DNA from: Catellatospora vulcania
GTDB taxonomy: Bacteria > Actinomycetota > Actinomycetes > Mycobacteriales > Micromonosporaceae
Reading direction: 5' to 3'
Assembly: GCF_009720385.1 (NCBI RefSeq)
Contig: NZ_ML769307.1
Coordinates: 115,510-179,509 of the forward strand
DNA: 64,000 nucleotides
Under the pieces are notes generated by a model, which worked only from the letters and a program-made list of their open reading frames with translations, was not told the origin of the DNA and searched no databases. The position numbers and the translations under genes are program-made. Positions 7,609 through 15,722 of the stretch are shown here, piece by piece; the first letter of the stretch is position 1; the number at the start of each line of letters is the position of its first letter.

Positions 7609-9458
7609 GGCTGCTCCACGAGCGCGTCGTCGGGCTGGTAGCCGTCGGCCTGCAACCGGAACAGCCGGGCGTAGACGCCGCCGGCCGCCAGCAGCTCCCG
7701 GTGCGTTCCCCGCTCGGCCACCCGCCCGTCGGACAGCACGACCAGCGCGTCGGCGTCGCGCAGCGTGCCCAGCCGGTGCGAGACGAGCACGCTGGTACGC
7801 CCGCTGCGGTGCGTGCGCAGCGCCTGGTGCACCTCGGCCTCGGCCTCGGCGTCGAGGCCGGCGCTGGGCTCGTCGAGGATCATCAGGTCGTGCCGGCCGC
7901 GCAGGTACGCCCGCGCCAGCGCGACCCGCTGCCACTGCCCGCCGGACAGCCGCACGCCCGTGGTCACGTCGCCGTCGTCGGACTCGCCGAAGAACAGGCG
8001 GGTCAGCAGGGTGTCGTAGCCGTGCGGCAGCTTGTCGAGCACCGGGTGCACCCCGGCCCGGGTGGCCGCCGCGACCAGCCGGGCCCGGTCGCCGAGTGCG
8101 GTCAGGTCACCGACGGCGACGTTCTCGGCGGCGCTCAGGTCGTACTCCATGTAGTCCTGGAAGACCGCGCCGATGCGGCGGCGCAGTTGCGCGACGTCGA
8201 GCTCGCGCACGTCGACGCCGTCCCACAGCACCGCCCCGCGGGTCGGGTCGTAGAAGCGGCACAGCAGTTTGACGATGGTGGACTTGCCCGAGCCGTTCAG
8301 GCCGACCAGCCCGACCGCGGCCCCGGCCGGCACGTGCAGGTCGACGCCGCGCAGCACCCACGGGTGCTCGTCGCTGTAGCGGAACCACACGTCGCGCAGT
8401 TCGATCCCGTGCCGCAGCGGCGGGACCGGCCGGGCGGCGGCTGCCTGCGGCAGGTCCGGCGGTGCGGTGGTGACCGCCACCAGGTGGTCGAACAGCAGCA
8501 GTTGCTCGTGGCCCTGCGCGAGCGCGTTGACGACGGCGTTGACGCCGCTCTGCACGCCCGCGAGCGCGGCGATGACCATCGCGACGTCGCCCGCGCTGAG
8601 CTGCCCGGCGTACGCCTGCCCCACCGCCCACAGCAGCCCGGCCCCGGCCACCACCGCGTTGAGCAGCGCCAGGCCGCCCTGCACGGCCAGCTCGCGCCGG
8701 TCGGCCCGGCGCAGGGTCCGGTCGGCGGTGCGCCGCTCGCCCAGCATCCGCTCGCGCAGGAAACCCGCCAGCCCGAACAGCCGGATCTCCTTGGCGGCCT
8801 GTTCGCTGTCGAGCAGGCCGCGGTAGAACAGTTCCCGCCGCTCGGCCGGGCCGATCTGCAGGTGCACCCCGGCCCGCCGCCGGGCCAGTGCCAGCTCGCC
8901 GAGCAGCACCGGTCCCGCCGACAGCAGCACCAGCCCGGTCAGCAGGGGGCTGACCGGCCACAGCGACCCGACGAATCCGAGCCCGAGCAGCATCCCGCGG
9001 GCCAGTCCGAGGCCTGCCTCGACCAGCTGCACGGGCATCGCCGCCGCCTGCTGGGCCAGCCGCAGCCGGTCCAGGAACACCGGGTCTTCGAGCCTGGCCA
9101 GCCCGACCTGCCGGCCGACCGCCTGGTAGAGCTCGTCGTCGGCGACCAGGGCCACCTTGCGGCCGACCTGGCCGCGCAGGTAGTCACCGATCCGGGGCAG
9201 CACGGCGGTGACCAGGCCCGCCAGGCCCAGCCCTGCGCCTGCCCACAGCACCTGCGATCGGCTGGCCCCGCCCGCGGCCACGGCATCGAGGACCAGTTTG
9301 AGCAGCCACGCCGTCGCGATCGGAGCCGCGCCTGCGATGAGGGTGACCAGGGCGAAGCCCGCCGCCGCCACCGGCGCGCCGCGGCCGACCAGCCGTAAGC
9401 CGGCCAGCCCGGCCGACCACCTGGCCCGGCCGGCACCGGGCGGCTGACCGTCGGGCAT
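7605..9458 (-). CDS. ABC transporter, fused permease and ATPase (peptide exporter type)
   Basis: The 617-residue half-transporter has an N-terminal membrane domain of about six helices (residues 20-320). The ATPase domain follows with Walker A GLNGSGKST near 386, signature LSGGQWQRVALAR near 501, Walker B LMILDEPSAGLDAEAE, and the H-loop Ser-His. No N-terminal C39 protease domain is present, which fits leader removal by the separate S26 peptidase. The ATG at 9458 is assumed; a GTG at 9464 would overlap the preceding TGA and is equally possible. By context it exports the processed CxC peptide. Confidence 0.88.
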   Translation of the reverse strand: MPDGQPPGAGRARWSAGLAGLRLVGRGAPVAAAGFALVTLIAGAAPIATAWLLKLVLDAVAAGGASRSQVLWAGAGLGLAGLVTAVLPRIGDYLRGQVGRKVALVADDELYQAVGRQVGLARLEDPVFLDRLRLAQQAAAMPVQLVEAGLGLARGMLLGLGFVGSLWPVSPLLTGLVLLSAGPVLLGELALARRRAGVHLQIGPAERRELFYRGLLDSEQAAKEIRLFGLAGFLRERMLGERRTADRTLRRADRRELAVQGGLALLNAVVAGAGLLWAVGQAYAGQLSAGDVAMVIAALAGVQSGVNAVVNALAQGHEQLLLFDHLVAVTTAPPDLPQAAAARPVPPLRHGIELRDVWFRYSDEHPWVLRGVDLHVPAGAAVGLVGLNGSGKSTIVKLLCRFYDPTRGAVLWDGVDVRELDVAQLRRRIGAVFQDYMEYDLSAAENVAVGDLTALGDRARLVAAATRAGVHPVLDKLPHGYDTLLTRLFFGESDDGDVTTGVRLSGGQWQRVALARAYLRGRHDLMILDEPSAGLDAEAEAEVHQALRTHRSGRTSVLVSHRLGTLRDADALVVLSDGRVAERGTHRELLAAGGVYARLFRLQADGYQPDDALVEQP

Positions 9459-9460
9459 GC

Positions 9461-10003
9461 TCACACCAGCGCGGGCGAGGGCAGGTCGTCCAGGGTCGTG
9501 CCACTCGCGACGATCACCCCGTCGGCGCCGACGACGCAGATCGCGGGGAAACCCTGCACGGCGAACGCGCTGCCCAGCGGACCGTGGTCGGGCTCGACCA
9601 CGACCCGGGCCACCGCGCTCAGCGCAGCCACGGACTCGGCCGCATCGTCGGGCTCGGCGGCCACCACCGCGATGACCTGGTCCCGGCCGCCGGGCATGGA
9701 CGCCGCGTAGTCGAGGAACGCCGGCAGCCGCTCCTGGCACGGCACGCACCGGGGGGAGAAGAACGAGACCAGCGTACGGCCGGACAGTTCGTCACGCGCC
9801 ACCGTCGTGCCGTCGGTCGCGACGGCCCGGAACTGCCCGGCGGTCGCCCCGGCCCGCAGCATGATCTGGTCGCCGCCGTGCTCGCGCAGCTCGGTCAGCT
9901 GCGCGGTGTGCTCCCGCAGCCGCTTGACGACCCCGAACGTGAACACGAGGTTGAGCAACCCGATGACGCCGACCAGGGTGACGGCCGTTGCCAGGTAGAC
10001 CAT
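9461..10003 (-). CDS. Membrane-anchored TlpA/MauD-like thioredoxin
   Basis: The 180-residue protein has one N-terminal membrane helix and a thioredoxin fold with FFSPRCVPCQERLP (active-site CVPC at about residues 85-88) and the cis-Pro loop GFPAICVV. Such proteins act outside the membrane as disulfide oxidoreductases. In methylamine-dehydrogenase operons MauD plays this role together with MauE for a Cys-rich subunit; here the Cys-rich partner would be the 72-residue peptide. AGGAG sits 7 nt before the ATG. A small CTATC-CCGC-GATAG hairpin (10014-10027) overlaps the ribosome-site region and could tune translation. Confidence 0.87.
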   Translation of the reverse strand: MVYLATAVTLVGVIGLLNLVFTFGVVKRLREHTAQLTELREHGGDQIMLRAGATAGQFRAVATDGTTVARDELSGRTLVSFFSPRCVPCQERLPAFLDYAASMPGGRDQVIAVVAAEPDDAAESVAALSAVARVVVEPDHGPLGSAFAVQGFPAICVVGADGVIVASGTTLDDLPSPALV

Positions 10004-10043
10004 GCCAGAACTCCTATCCCGCGATAGACGGACGCCCGGCGCC

Positions 10044-10556
10044 CTAGGCGAACAAGTCCGCCAGGTCGTCGAAGCGGATGAGCACCATCGCGGCCACCGC
10101 GGCGGCGGCCACGGCGAGCACGACTCCGGCCGGCTCCACCGCGCCACCGGAACCCGCGGCCGCCGCCCCCGCTGCCGCCAGCACCAGCAGCAACCCGTTG
10201 CGTACCAGGTGGCGGCGGCCCAGCGGGCTTCCTTCGGCGCCGAAGCAGCGGCAGACCACGGTGCGCCGGTGCCGCAGCACCGCCGTGATCGCGACGCAGA
10301 ACGCGGCCAGCAGCGCAGCCGCGAGCAGGTAGCCGAGCAGCTCCGTGGGCGGCCAGGCCAGCAGGGCCGGCACTGACAGCTCCACGGCCAGCACCGTCAT
10401 CGCGGCCGGGGCAACTGCCCATCCGGCGAGCAGCCCGACGGCGCGCACCGATTCGGCGAACTCGCGCCGCCGGTCGCGGTTGCGCAGCTTGCCGGTCGCG
10501 GCGGCCAGGAACACGATCCCCAGCAGGCACCGCACCGCGATGTCGAGGTGCTCCAC
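10044..10556 (-). CDS. MauE/DoxX-like redox-associated membrane protein
   Basis: The 170-residue integral membrane protein has four to five helices and the MauE signature CRCFG at about residues 101-105, between helices 3 and 4. MauE-type proteins are thought to pass oxidising equivalents across the membrane to a MauD-like thioredoxin; that partner is encoded 40 bp downstream. The GTG start at 10556 has no ribosome site, but a -10-like TATGCT (minus strand, 10568-10563) lies about 7 nt upstream, so the mRNA may be leaderless. This is the first gene of the five-gene run ending with the peptide gene. Confidence 0.87.
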   Translation of the reverse strand: MEHLDIAVRCLLGIVFLAAATGKLRNRDRRREFAESVRAVGLLAGWAVAPAAMTVLAVELSVPALLAWPPTELLGYLLAAALLAAFCVAITAVLRHRRTVVCRCFGAEGSPLGRRHLVRNGLLLVLAAAGAAAAGSGGAVEPAGVVLAVAAAAVAAMVLIRFDDLADLFA

Positions 10557-10562
10557 CGGGCC

Positions 10563-10596
10563 AGCATAGGAACGGCCGATACACGATCCATACACG
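10563..10596 (-). promoter_or_regulatory. Promoter of the MauE-like operon with SARP-type direct repeat
   Basis: On the minus strand two identical CGTGTAT heptamers (10596-10590 and 10585-10579) are exactly 11 bp apart. They are followed after 10 bp by TATGCT (10568-10563). This is the geometry of SARP-activated promoters, where the repeats replace the -35 box. Initiation would fall at or next to the GTG start. Confidence 0.6.
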
Positions 10597-10643
10597 ATCG
10601 GGCCGCGCCCGAGCGTCCGCGCCGATCGACCGCGCAGGCGGTG

Positions 10644-11708
10644 TCAGCTGGGGACGGTGGCGCGCAGCGCGGCTATCGAGGCGAGCAGTTCCTCGCGCCG
10701 ACCGAGCGGCATCATCCAGTCCGGCAGGCCGACCTGGTATGCGGGGAGGTAGGCAGCGCCGTCGGCCAGGCGTACGCGGGCGCGCAGGTGCTGCTCGATC
10801 GCGTCCAGATGCGCGGTCCCGTACGCCCAGAGGCGGCCACCGGCGCAGGGCTGTTGCAGCCACAGCGGCAGGCGGAACACCGGATCGTGGACGGGACTGC
10901 CGTCCCAGCGGTTGCCCTGCCTGAACTCCGGCCGGCGCGTCGCGGTGAACGGGCACTGCGCGCAGGTCACCCGCCACACCTGGCCGGCCGGTCCGGGTAC
11001 GGGGCAGACGGCCGCCGCCGGGCCGTCGCACCGGGGGCAGCGCACCAGGGTCGGCACGTGTCCGTGGTCGACCTGGGACAGGATCGGCGCGGCGCGTTCC
11101 GTCGGCATCTCGGCCAGTCCCTGCTGCAGCAGGTAGTCGCGCCACTGGCTCGGCTTCGGCTCCGGCATGGCCCGTCTGCCGACCACCCACGCCAGGTAGC
11201 CGGCGCGCAGGCGTACCCCCTCGTCGGCGTGCTCGGCCAGTTCCCGCAGCCGGTCGCGCAGCGGGTCGTCGGCCAGTACCCGCGCCAGCCGGGCATAGCG
11301 CTCGTCGCCGAGCCGGTGCGGCCGGGCCACCACCGACAGGATCAGGTCGGTCAGCACCGTCCGGACCCAGGCCGGCAGCTCGTCCGCGCGGTGGTGGAAG
11401 GTCCGCAGCAGGCTCTTCTTCGTGGTCCAGGACTTGGCGTGCCAGGCCCATTCGTGCGGGAACCGCACCTCCCAGTCCAGGTAGAGCAGGCGGTAGCGCA
11501 CGGCGCGCGGCATCCGCGGGCGCGACTCGGTCCACAGGCCGTCGGGCAGCAGCCGGCGGCTCGCGTGTTCGTGCTGCTGCCGGGTGGTGGCGCAGGCACG
11601 AGCCAGGCGCAGCTCGTCGAGCCGCAGGTGGGCGTCGTCGCGCCGGGCGGGGTCCTCGCTGATCAGGTCCCAGGCCCAGCTGAACCGCTCGTCCCAGTCG
11701 TCGGCCAT
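10644..11708 (-). CDS. Uncharacterised protein with a zinc-ribbon-like segment
   Basis: I do not recognise the family of this 354-residue soluble protein. The N-terminal two thirds look helical and rich in Trp, Arg and Glu (for example WTTKKSLLRTF). Two Cys pairs, CPRCDG and CAQCPF about 30 residues apart, resemble a zinc ribbon. The C-terminus is rich in aromatic residues. It ends 87 bp before the MauE-like gene start on the same strand, but the SARP-type promoter lies between them, so it is probably a separate unit. A role in the peptide system cannot be excluded. Confidence 0.7.
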   Translation of the reverse strand: MADDWDERFSWAWDLISEDPARRDDAHLRLDELRLARACATTRQQHEHASRRLLPDGLWTESRPRMPRAVRYRLLYLDWEVRFPHEWAWHAKSWTTKKSLLRTFHHRADELPAWVRTVLTDLILSVVARPHRLGDERYARLARVLADDPLRDRLRELAEHADEGVRLRAGYLAWVVGRRAMPEPKPSQWRDYLLQQGLAEMPTERAAPILSQVDHGHVPTLVRCPRCDGPAAAVCPVPGPAGQVWRVTCAQCPFTATRRPEFRQGNRWDGSPVHDPVFRLPLWLQQPCAGGRLWAYGTAHLDAIEQHLRARVRLADGAAYLPAYQVGLPDWMMPLGRREELLASIAALRATVPS

Positions 11709-11782
11709 CCGGGCACTCGATCACGGAACGCCCCGTCCCGGCAAGCTCCGGCCGGGCAGGAGAGCCGATTCGGCACCGGATG

Positions 11783-11831
11783 ACAGCGCAAAGGGACTGA
11801 CTTCGCGAGGCAGCCAGTCCCTTTGTGCTGT
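11783..11831 (-). terminator. Hairpin terminator downstream of the cupin gene
   Basis: ACAGCGCAAAGGGACTG (11783-11799) pairs with 11815-11831 with one wobble position. The stem is 17 bp and the loop 15 nt. It lies just past the cupin stop codon at 11845. Confidence 0.7.
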
Positions 11832-11844
11832 TCCCTGACGCTGA

Positions 11845-12294
11845 TCAGGCCATGGACGCGCGTTTTTCCCGCAGCGGGTGTGCGCCGGCGAGCGGGAGGA
11901 CGTGGACGCTCTCCTGCTCGGCGGGATCCGTGCGTGCGACAACCACGGTCACCGGTTCGTGATACGTCACCGGGACGTGGGGGTAGTCGGCGGGGATGTA
12001 GACGACGTCTCCCGGTTCGACGGTGAGACGCTGGTCGAAGCCTTCGCCGTGCCAGATCTCGTGTCGGCCCTTGACGACGTACACCGCGGATTCGTGGCCC
12101 ACGTGCTTGTGCGGCACGCCCCGGGAGCCCGGCGGGATGTTGATCACATGCATGCACAGACCGGTCGACCCGACGGTCGCCGACGAAGCGCCGTAGTGGA
12201 AGTCGCCGCCCTGGCGGCCGGTGTAACCGGACTCGCCGTCGTCGCGGACCACGACGATGCCGGGCCGCACGCGGGCCTCGACGCCGCTAGGCAT
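11845..12294 (-). CDS. Small cupin-domain protein
   Basis: The 149-residue single-domain cupin has motif 1 around GVPHKHVGHESAVYVVKG (His pair and Glu) and motif 2 around VEPGDVVYIPADYPHVP (His). It is probably a metal-binding beta-barrel; the substrate is unknown. The segment GDFHYGASSATVGS before the barrel is typical of stand-alone cupins of this kind. The ATG overlaps the end of the calerythrin-like gene by 8 bp, so the two are co-translated and may work together, but nothing in the sequence says how. Confidence 0.8.
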   Translation of the reverse strand: MPSGVEARVRPGIVVVRDDGESGYTGRQGGDFHYGASSATVGSTGLCMHVINIPPGSRGVPHKHVGHESAVYVVKGRHEIWHGEGFDQRLTVEPGDVVYIPADYPHVPVTYHEPVTVVVARTDPAEQESVHVLPLAGAHPLREKRASMA

Positions 12295-12805
12295 CGACGA
12301 GTACGGCCGTGACCGTGTCGGAGACGCTCGGGTTGTAGAACTCCTCGATACCCGCGATCCACTCGTCGCGGTCGACGCTGCCGTTGCCGTCCCGGTCGAA
12401 CGAGGCGAACAGTTGGCGCACCTTGTCCGGGGCGAATCCCGCTGCCTCCATGACGGGCTGGAACTCGGTGAGGCTGATCTGCCCGTCGTCGTCGCGGTCG
12501 CAGATGTCGGCCAGCGACTGCGCGTAGGGGAGTCCGTTGCGGTCGAACCAGCCGGCGGCCGACACGGTGGCGGCGTAGGCGGCCAGGTCGATCCGGTCGG
12601 CGGCGTTCGTCAGCTGCAGGCTCTGCCAGTACTGGGCGTGCGCGGCGCGCAGGGCGTCGGCCTTGGGGTCGGTCTCCGCGGCGCCGACCGCCTGGATGAT
12701 CCGGTCGGCCAGCGCGATGAAGTCCTCCTCTTCGAGGACTCCGTTGCCGTCGGCGTCGAAGAGGTTGAAGCGCAGACGGATGCGGTCCGAGATGTTGGTG
12801 TCCAT
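12287..12805 (-). CDS. Calerythrin-like EF-hand calcium-binding protein
   Basis: The 172-residue acidic cytosolic protein has three canonical EF-hand loops: DADGNGVLEEED, DRDDDGQISLTE and DRDGNGSVDRDE. A degenerate fourth site (WFDRNGLP region) lies between the first and second. Three working hands in about 170-190 residues is the calerythrin pattern known from actinobacteria, proteins thought to buffer or sense calcium. The ATG at 12805 is preceded by a G-rich ribosome site; an upstream in-frame start at 12841 is less likely. It overlaps the cupin gene. Confidence 0.9.
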   Translation of the reverse strand: MDTNISDRIRLRFNLFDADGNGVLEEEDFIALADRIIQAVGAAETDPKADALRAAHAQYWQSLQLTNAADRIDLAAYAATVSAAGWFDRNGLPYAQSLADICDRDDDGQISLTEFQPVMEAAGFAPDKVRQLFASFDRDGNGSVDRDEWIAGIEEFYNPSVSDTVTAVLVDA

Positions 12806-12963
12806 GATGCCCCCGTATGAGATGAAAGCGGTGATCACCAAGCACAGTAGTCATGCACCACCTGCCGTTCCCGGAAGATCCACGGCGTGTCGTATACGCA
12901 GCGTAATCGAACAAACACGACTTTTCCGTGACGGAGTTTCCGGGCCCGTGCGTCGTGCCGTCT

Positions 12964-13000
12964 CCTTGCCGGCGGTCGCCGTCAGCGGCCGCCGGCAAGG
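12964..13000 (-). terminator. Hairpin terminator after the 13,011-13,589 gene
   Basis: CCTTGCCGGCGG (12964-12975) and CCGCCGGCAAGG (12989-13000) form a perfect 12-bp stem with a 13-nt loop, 10 bp past the stop codon. Confidence 0.7.
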
Positions 13001-13010
13001 CAGTCGCCCG

Positions 13011-13589
13011 CTAGGGGTTCGGGTGGTACTCCTCGATCTCCGCACAGTCGTTCGTGTAGTGCCACGACGTCTGCGAACTGTTCGCCTTGGCCATGAACGT
13101 GCCCTGGGTCCCGGCCGGCGTCTCGTACGACACGAAGTAGCTCTTGTTCTGCGCCGCCGCGGCAGCATCGGTTTTGGGGCCCCCCTCGGGCACCTCCATC
13201 GTCACGGTGCCGTTGAACGTCTCGACGGTGCCGGCACGCACTGTTCGGGGCTCGACCGCTCGCGGACGCCGCCACCCGAGCGCGTAGTAGCCGACGCCGT
13301 ACGCCCTGGGATCAGAGTTGACGAAGAGCCGGACCGGGTCGAACTGGAAGTCGCTCGCGCCAGCGGTGGTGTTCGTGATGGTGCTGATGCGGAACACCAC
13401 GTAGGCGTGCCCGGACTGGGCGGGCTGCATCGCGCCGTCCGGCCGCCGGAAGCCGTTACAGGCGCCGAGTTGCTCGTAGTTGATCGTTGCGGCCACGACC
13501 GGGCCCTCGCAGTCGGCGGCCGCGACCAGGGGCATCATCAGGAGCGCAAGAGTCACCGAGATCCATTTGTGCGTGCGGATTCGCGTCAT
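13011..13589 (-). CDS. Secreted protein of unknown function
   Basis: The 192-residue protein begins with a signal peptide (MTRIRTHKW, hydrophobic core, cleavage around VAAA-DCEG). The mature part has three Cys and alternating hydrophobic strands (HAYVVFRIS, YFVSYETPA), suggesting a beta-sandwich like the DUF4352 or telomeric-repeat-binding-factor-2-like folds. I cannot assign a family. It is monocistronic, with its own hairpin terminator. Confidence 0.7.
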   Translation of the reverse strand: MTRIRTHKWISVTLALLMMPLVAAADCEGPVVAATINYEQLGACNGFRRPDGAMQPAQSGHAYVVFRISTITNTTAGASDFQFDPVRLFVNSDPRAYGVGYYALGWRRPRAVEPRTVRAGTVETFNGTVTMEVPEGGPKTDAAAAAQNKSYFVSYETPAGTQGTFMAKANSSQTSWHYTNDCAEIEEYHPNP

Positions 13590-13785
13590 GCGAGAAGAGT
13601 GTGGGCCGTTGCCGACACCGCGCCATTCACTGTCCGCTACCGGGCACGGGCCGCCCCGGAATTCACCCGAACCGTGTCGCCGGTCCGACTCGTGCGCGCC
13701 GCTGCCCCTGGCGCGACCGTCCCTCCACGTCTGCTGCGCGGGCCGTGCCGTCCGCGTGTCCGTCGGTCCCGGTCCGCACGCTTCG

Positions 13786-14145
13786 TCAGCCGCCTGGGCA
13801 ACCCCTGCCTCCGCTGACGGCTTGGCAGTGTCCGGGCGAGGCGGGCTCGGGCTGCTCGACGCGGTCGATGGTGGCCAGGGACGCCGCGGTGACCGCGGTG
13901 AGCAGCACGCCGATCGCGAGGGCAGCGCCGTGGTACACGCTCCAGCGCCGGTCCCGGCGCAGACGGGCCAGTGCCAGCCCGGCCGCCGGCAGCCCGACGG
14001 CGCAGGCCAGGCCGCCGTACACGAACAGCATCGCGGTCGGCCCGTCGGCGGACCGGAGATTGCCCGCGTCGTCCAGATGCCGCAGCACGCCGGGGATCAG
14101 CAGCAGGGGCACGCCGTAGAACCAGCCGAGGAAGATGAGCTTCAC
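13786..14145 (-). CDS. Small membrane protein
   Basis: The 119-residue protein has three predicted membrane helices (KLIFLGWFYGVPLLLIP, MLFVYGGLACAVGLPAAGLAL, HGAALAIGVLLTAVTAASLA) and a short polar tail. I do not recognise the family. Its GTG start overlaps the stop of the upstream gene (GTGA), so the two small membrane proteins are translationally coupled and probably form a complex or a divided transporter. Confidence 0.6.
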   Translation of the reverse strand: MKLIFLGWFYGVPLLLIPGVLRHLDDAGNLRSADGPTAMLFVYGGLACAVGLPAAGLALARLRRDRRWSVYHGAALAIGVLLTAVTAASLATIDRVEQPEPASPGHCQAVSGGRGCPGG

Positions 14146-14414
14146 AGCAGCCACGCTCCCGCGAGCACCGCCGCCGTGCCGGTCCATGCCGCCGTGACGC
14201 CCAGCCACAGGTCCGAGCGCAGCCGCCGGCCGAGCACCGCCACCGTGAGCAGCCCGACCAGCAACACCCCGAACGCGCCGGGCAGCACGTAGTAGACCCC
14301 GACCACGTACGCCATGAACGATCCGCCCGTGTCGGGCAGGCTCACCACCGTCAGCGCGTACGCGCACAACAGCATGAGCGCCCAGCCGGCCACCATGCCC
14401 GCCGCGGTCTTCAC
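14142..14414 (-). CDS. Small membrane protein, coupled to the preceding entry
   Basis: About 90 residues with three membrane helices (MVAGWALMLLCAYALTVVSL, AYVVGVYYVLPGAFGVLLVG, LWLGVTAAWTGTAAVLAGAW). The start is uncertain: GTG at 14414, ATG at 14396, or further upstream in frame to 14537. None has a clear ribosome site. It overlaps the next gene by 4 bp. The interval 14415-14657 holds an AT-richer stretch (GATCTGATATCGGATTCGAT, 14507 onward) that is probably its promoter region. Confidence 0.55.
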   Translation of the reverse strand: MKTAAGMVAGWALMLLCAYALTVVSLPDTGGSFMAYVVGVYYVLPGAFGVLLVGLLTVAVLGRRLRSDLWLGVTAAWTGTAAVLAGAWLL

Positions 14415-14657
14415 GGTGCGGGCCGGTGGACGGTTACCATGATCAGAAATTGCATGAGGCGAGTATGGCCACCAGGTGACCGCTCCGGCCAATACCGATC
14501 TGAGCATGATCTGATATCGGATTCGATATGGCTGCACGGTGGCGGCTCGCGATGCCGCCGCCTCGCCCGCGACCGTGATCCAGCTCGCACGGGTGCTGTG
14601 ATCCGTCCGCGGAGGTGCCGGTGGGCCCCGAAGAACTCGTGCGGTTCCCGCGCCCGC

Positions 14658-15320
14658 CTACGGGGTGACCGTGCCGGACATGTTGCTGACGCGACCCAGG
14701 GCGTCGAAGTCCACGCGCAGGGTGGAGCCGTCGGGGTGGTGCGCCGTCACCGCATGGGGCGCCGGGTCCAGCCGCCACGACTGCTGGCGCAGGAACGACT
14801 CCACAGCGACGCGGTGGTCCACCGGGAAGCTCTGAATGACCTGGCCCAGCACACTCAGCGCGCGCTCCGGCCGGACCGGCGAGGTGATCTGCGCCGGGGC
14901 GTCGTCGAGGTGGAAGAAGACGGCTCCACCGGCGTACGGGCCGCGGTAGTAACACCGGCCGGTCAGGCCGGAGGCCAGCAGGGCGAGGCGGTGACCGTCG
15001 GCCCGCTCCAGCGCGAAGGACGGCTCGGTGAGTTCGGCGATTCCCTGGCGGTCACCGAACTCGCGGAGCCAGCCGCACAGCTGCAGCAACGCCGGCGGCA
15101 GGTTGCTCGCCTCGTTGGCCCATGCCCACAGCCAGCTGCCCTCGTCGTGGCTCTCCGTGCCGAGCAGCTGGACGCGGTACCGCAGGTCGTCGCCGAAGGT
15201 CACGGTGCCGCCGGCCAGGTCGAGTTGCCAGCCGCGCGCGCCGATCAGGTCGCCCAGTGCCAGCTGGCGGGCCAGCCCGGTGGCGACATGCTCGGCGAAG
15301 AGTTGATCAAACGTCAGCAT
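14658..15320 (-). CDS. DUF6882-family protein
   Basis: The 220-residue cytosolic protein starts MLTFDQLFAEHVATG and contains GTVTFGDDLRYRVQLLGTES followed by WLWAWANE. This is the pattern of the actinobacterial DUF6882 family as I remember it. Function is unknown; these are usually single genes. The ATG at 15320 is chosen because homologues begin this way, although the frame stays open to 15617. Confidence 0.7.
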   Translation of the reverse strand: MLTFDQLFAEHVATGLARQLALGDLIGARGWQLDLAGGTVTFGDDLRYRVQLLGTESHDEGSWLWAWANEASNLPPALLQLCGWLREFGDRQGIAELTEPSFALERADGHRLALLASGLTGRCYYRGPYAGGAVFFHLDDAPAQITSPVRPERALSVLGQVIQSFPVDHRVAVESFLRQQSWRLDPAPHAVTAHHPDGSTLRVDFDALGRVSNMSGTVTP

Positions 15321-15722
15321 CGTCGCAGTGTGCCAGACCGCGCTGTGCGGCTGTGGGGTGACGGTCAGCTCGGACAGGGCAGCAGCATCGATGACTCCTT
15401 TCCGGCGACAGATGGGCAGGTCCGCAGCGTGGCATTCCGAGCCACCGGGCGAGAGGTCCGCGCACGCCTGCGGGTGACGTGAGGCGGCCGGGCTCCCTCG
15501 TACGGGTGCGGGTGTCGCCTGCGCAGGTTGTGCGCGACCGGCTGCCTCGACTTGAGGGAGTGAGTCGTCACGTCTGGCGATAATCATCCGCCTACCAGGC
15601 GTTTTGGATTCATTCATGAGTTCAATGTGGATTAGGGGTATACGTCATATTCTGATCAATCAAGGTCTGTCGATATCGTTTGGTCGCCCGCGAATGGCAC
15701 CCGGGAGACGAAGGAGAACCTC
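15321..15722. other. Intergenic region between divergent genes
   Basis: These 402 bp separate the DUF6882 gene and the serine protease gene. Bases 15595-15695 are markedly AT-rich for this genome and probably carry the protease promoter. I see no small gene or structured RNA in it. Confidence 0.5.
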
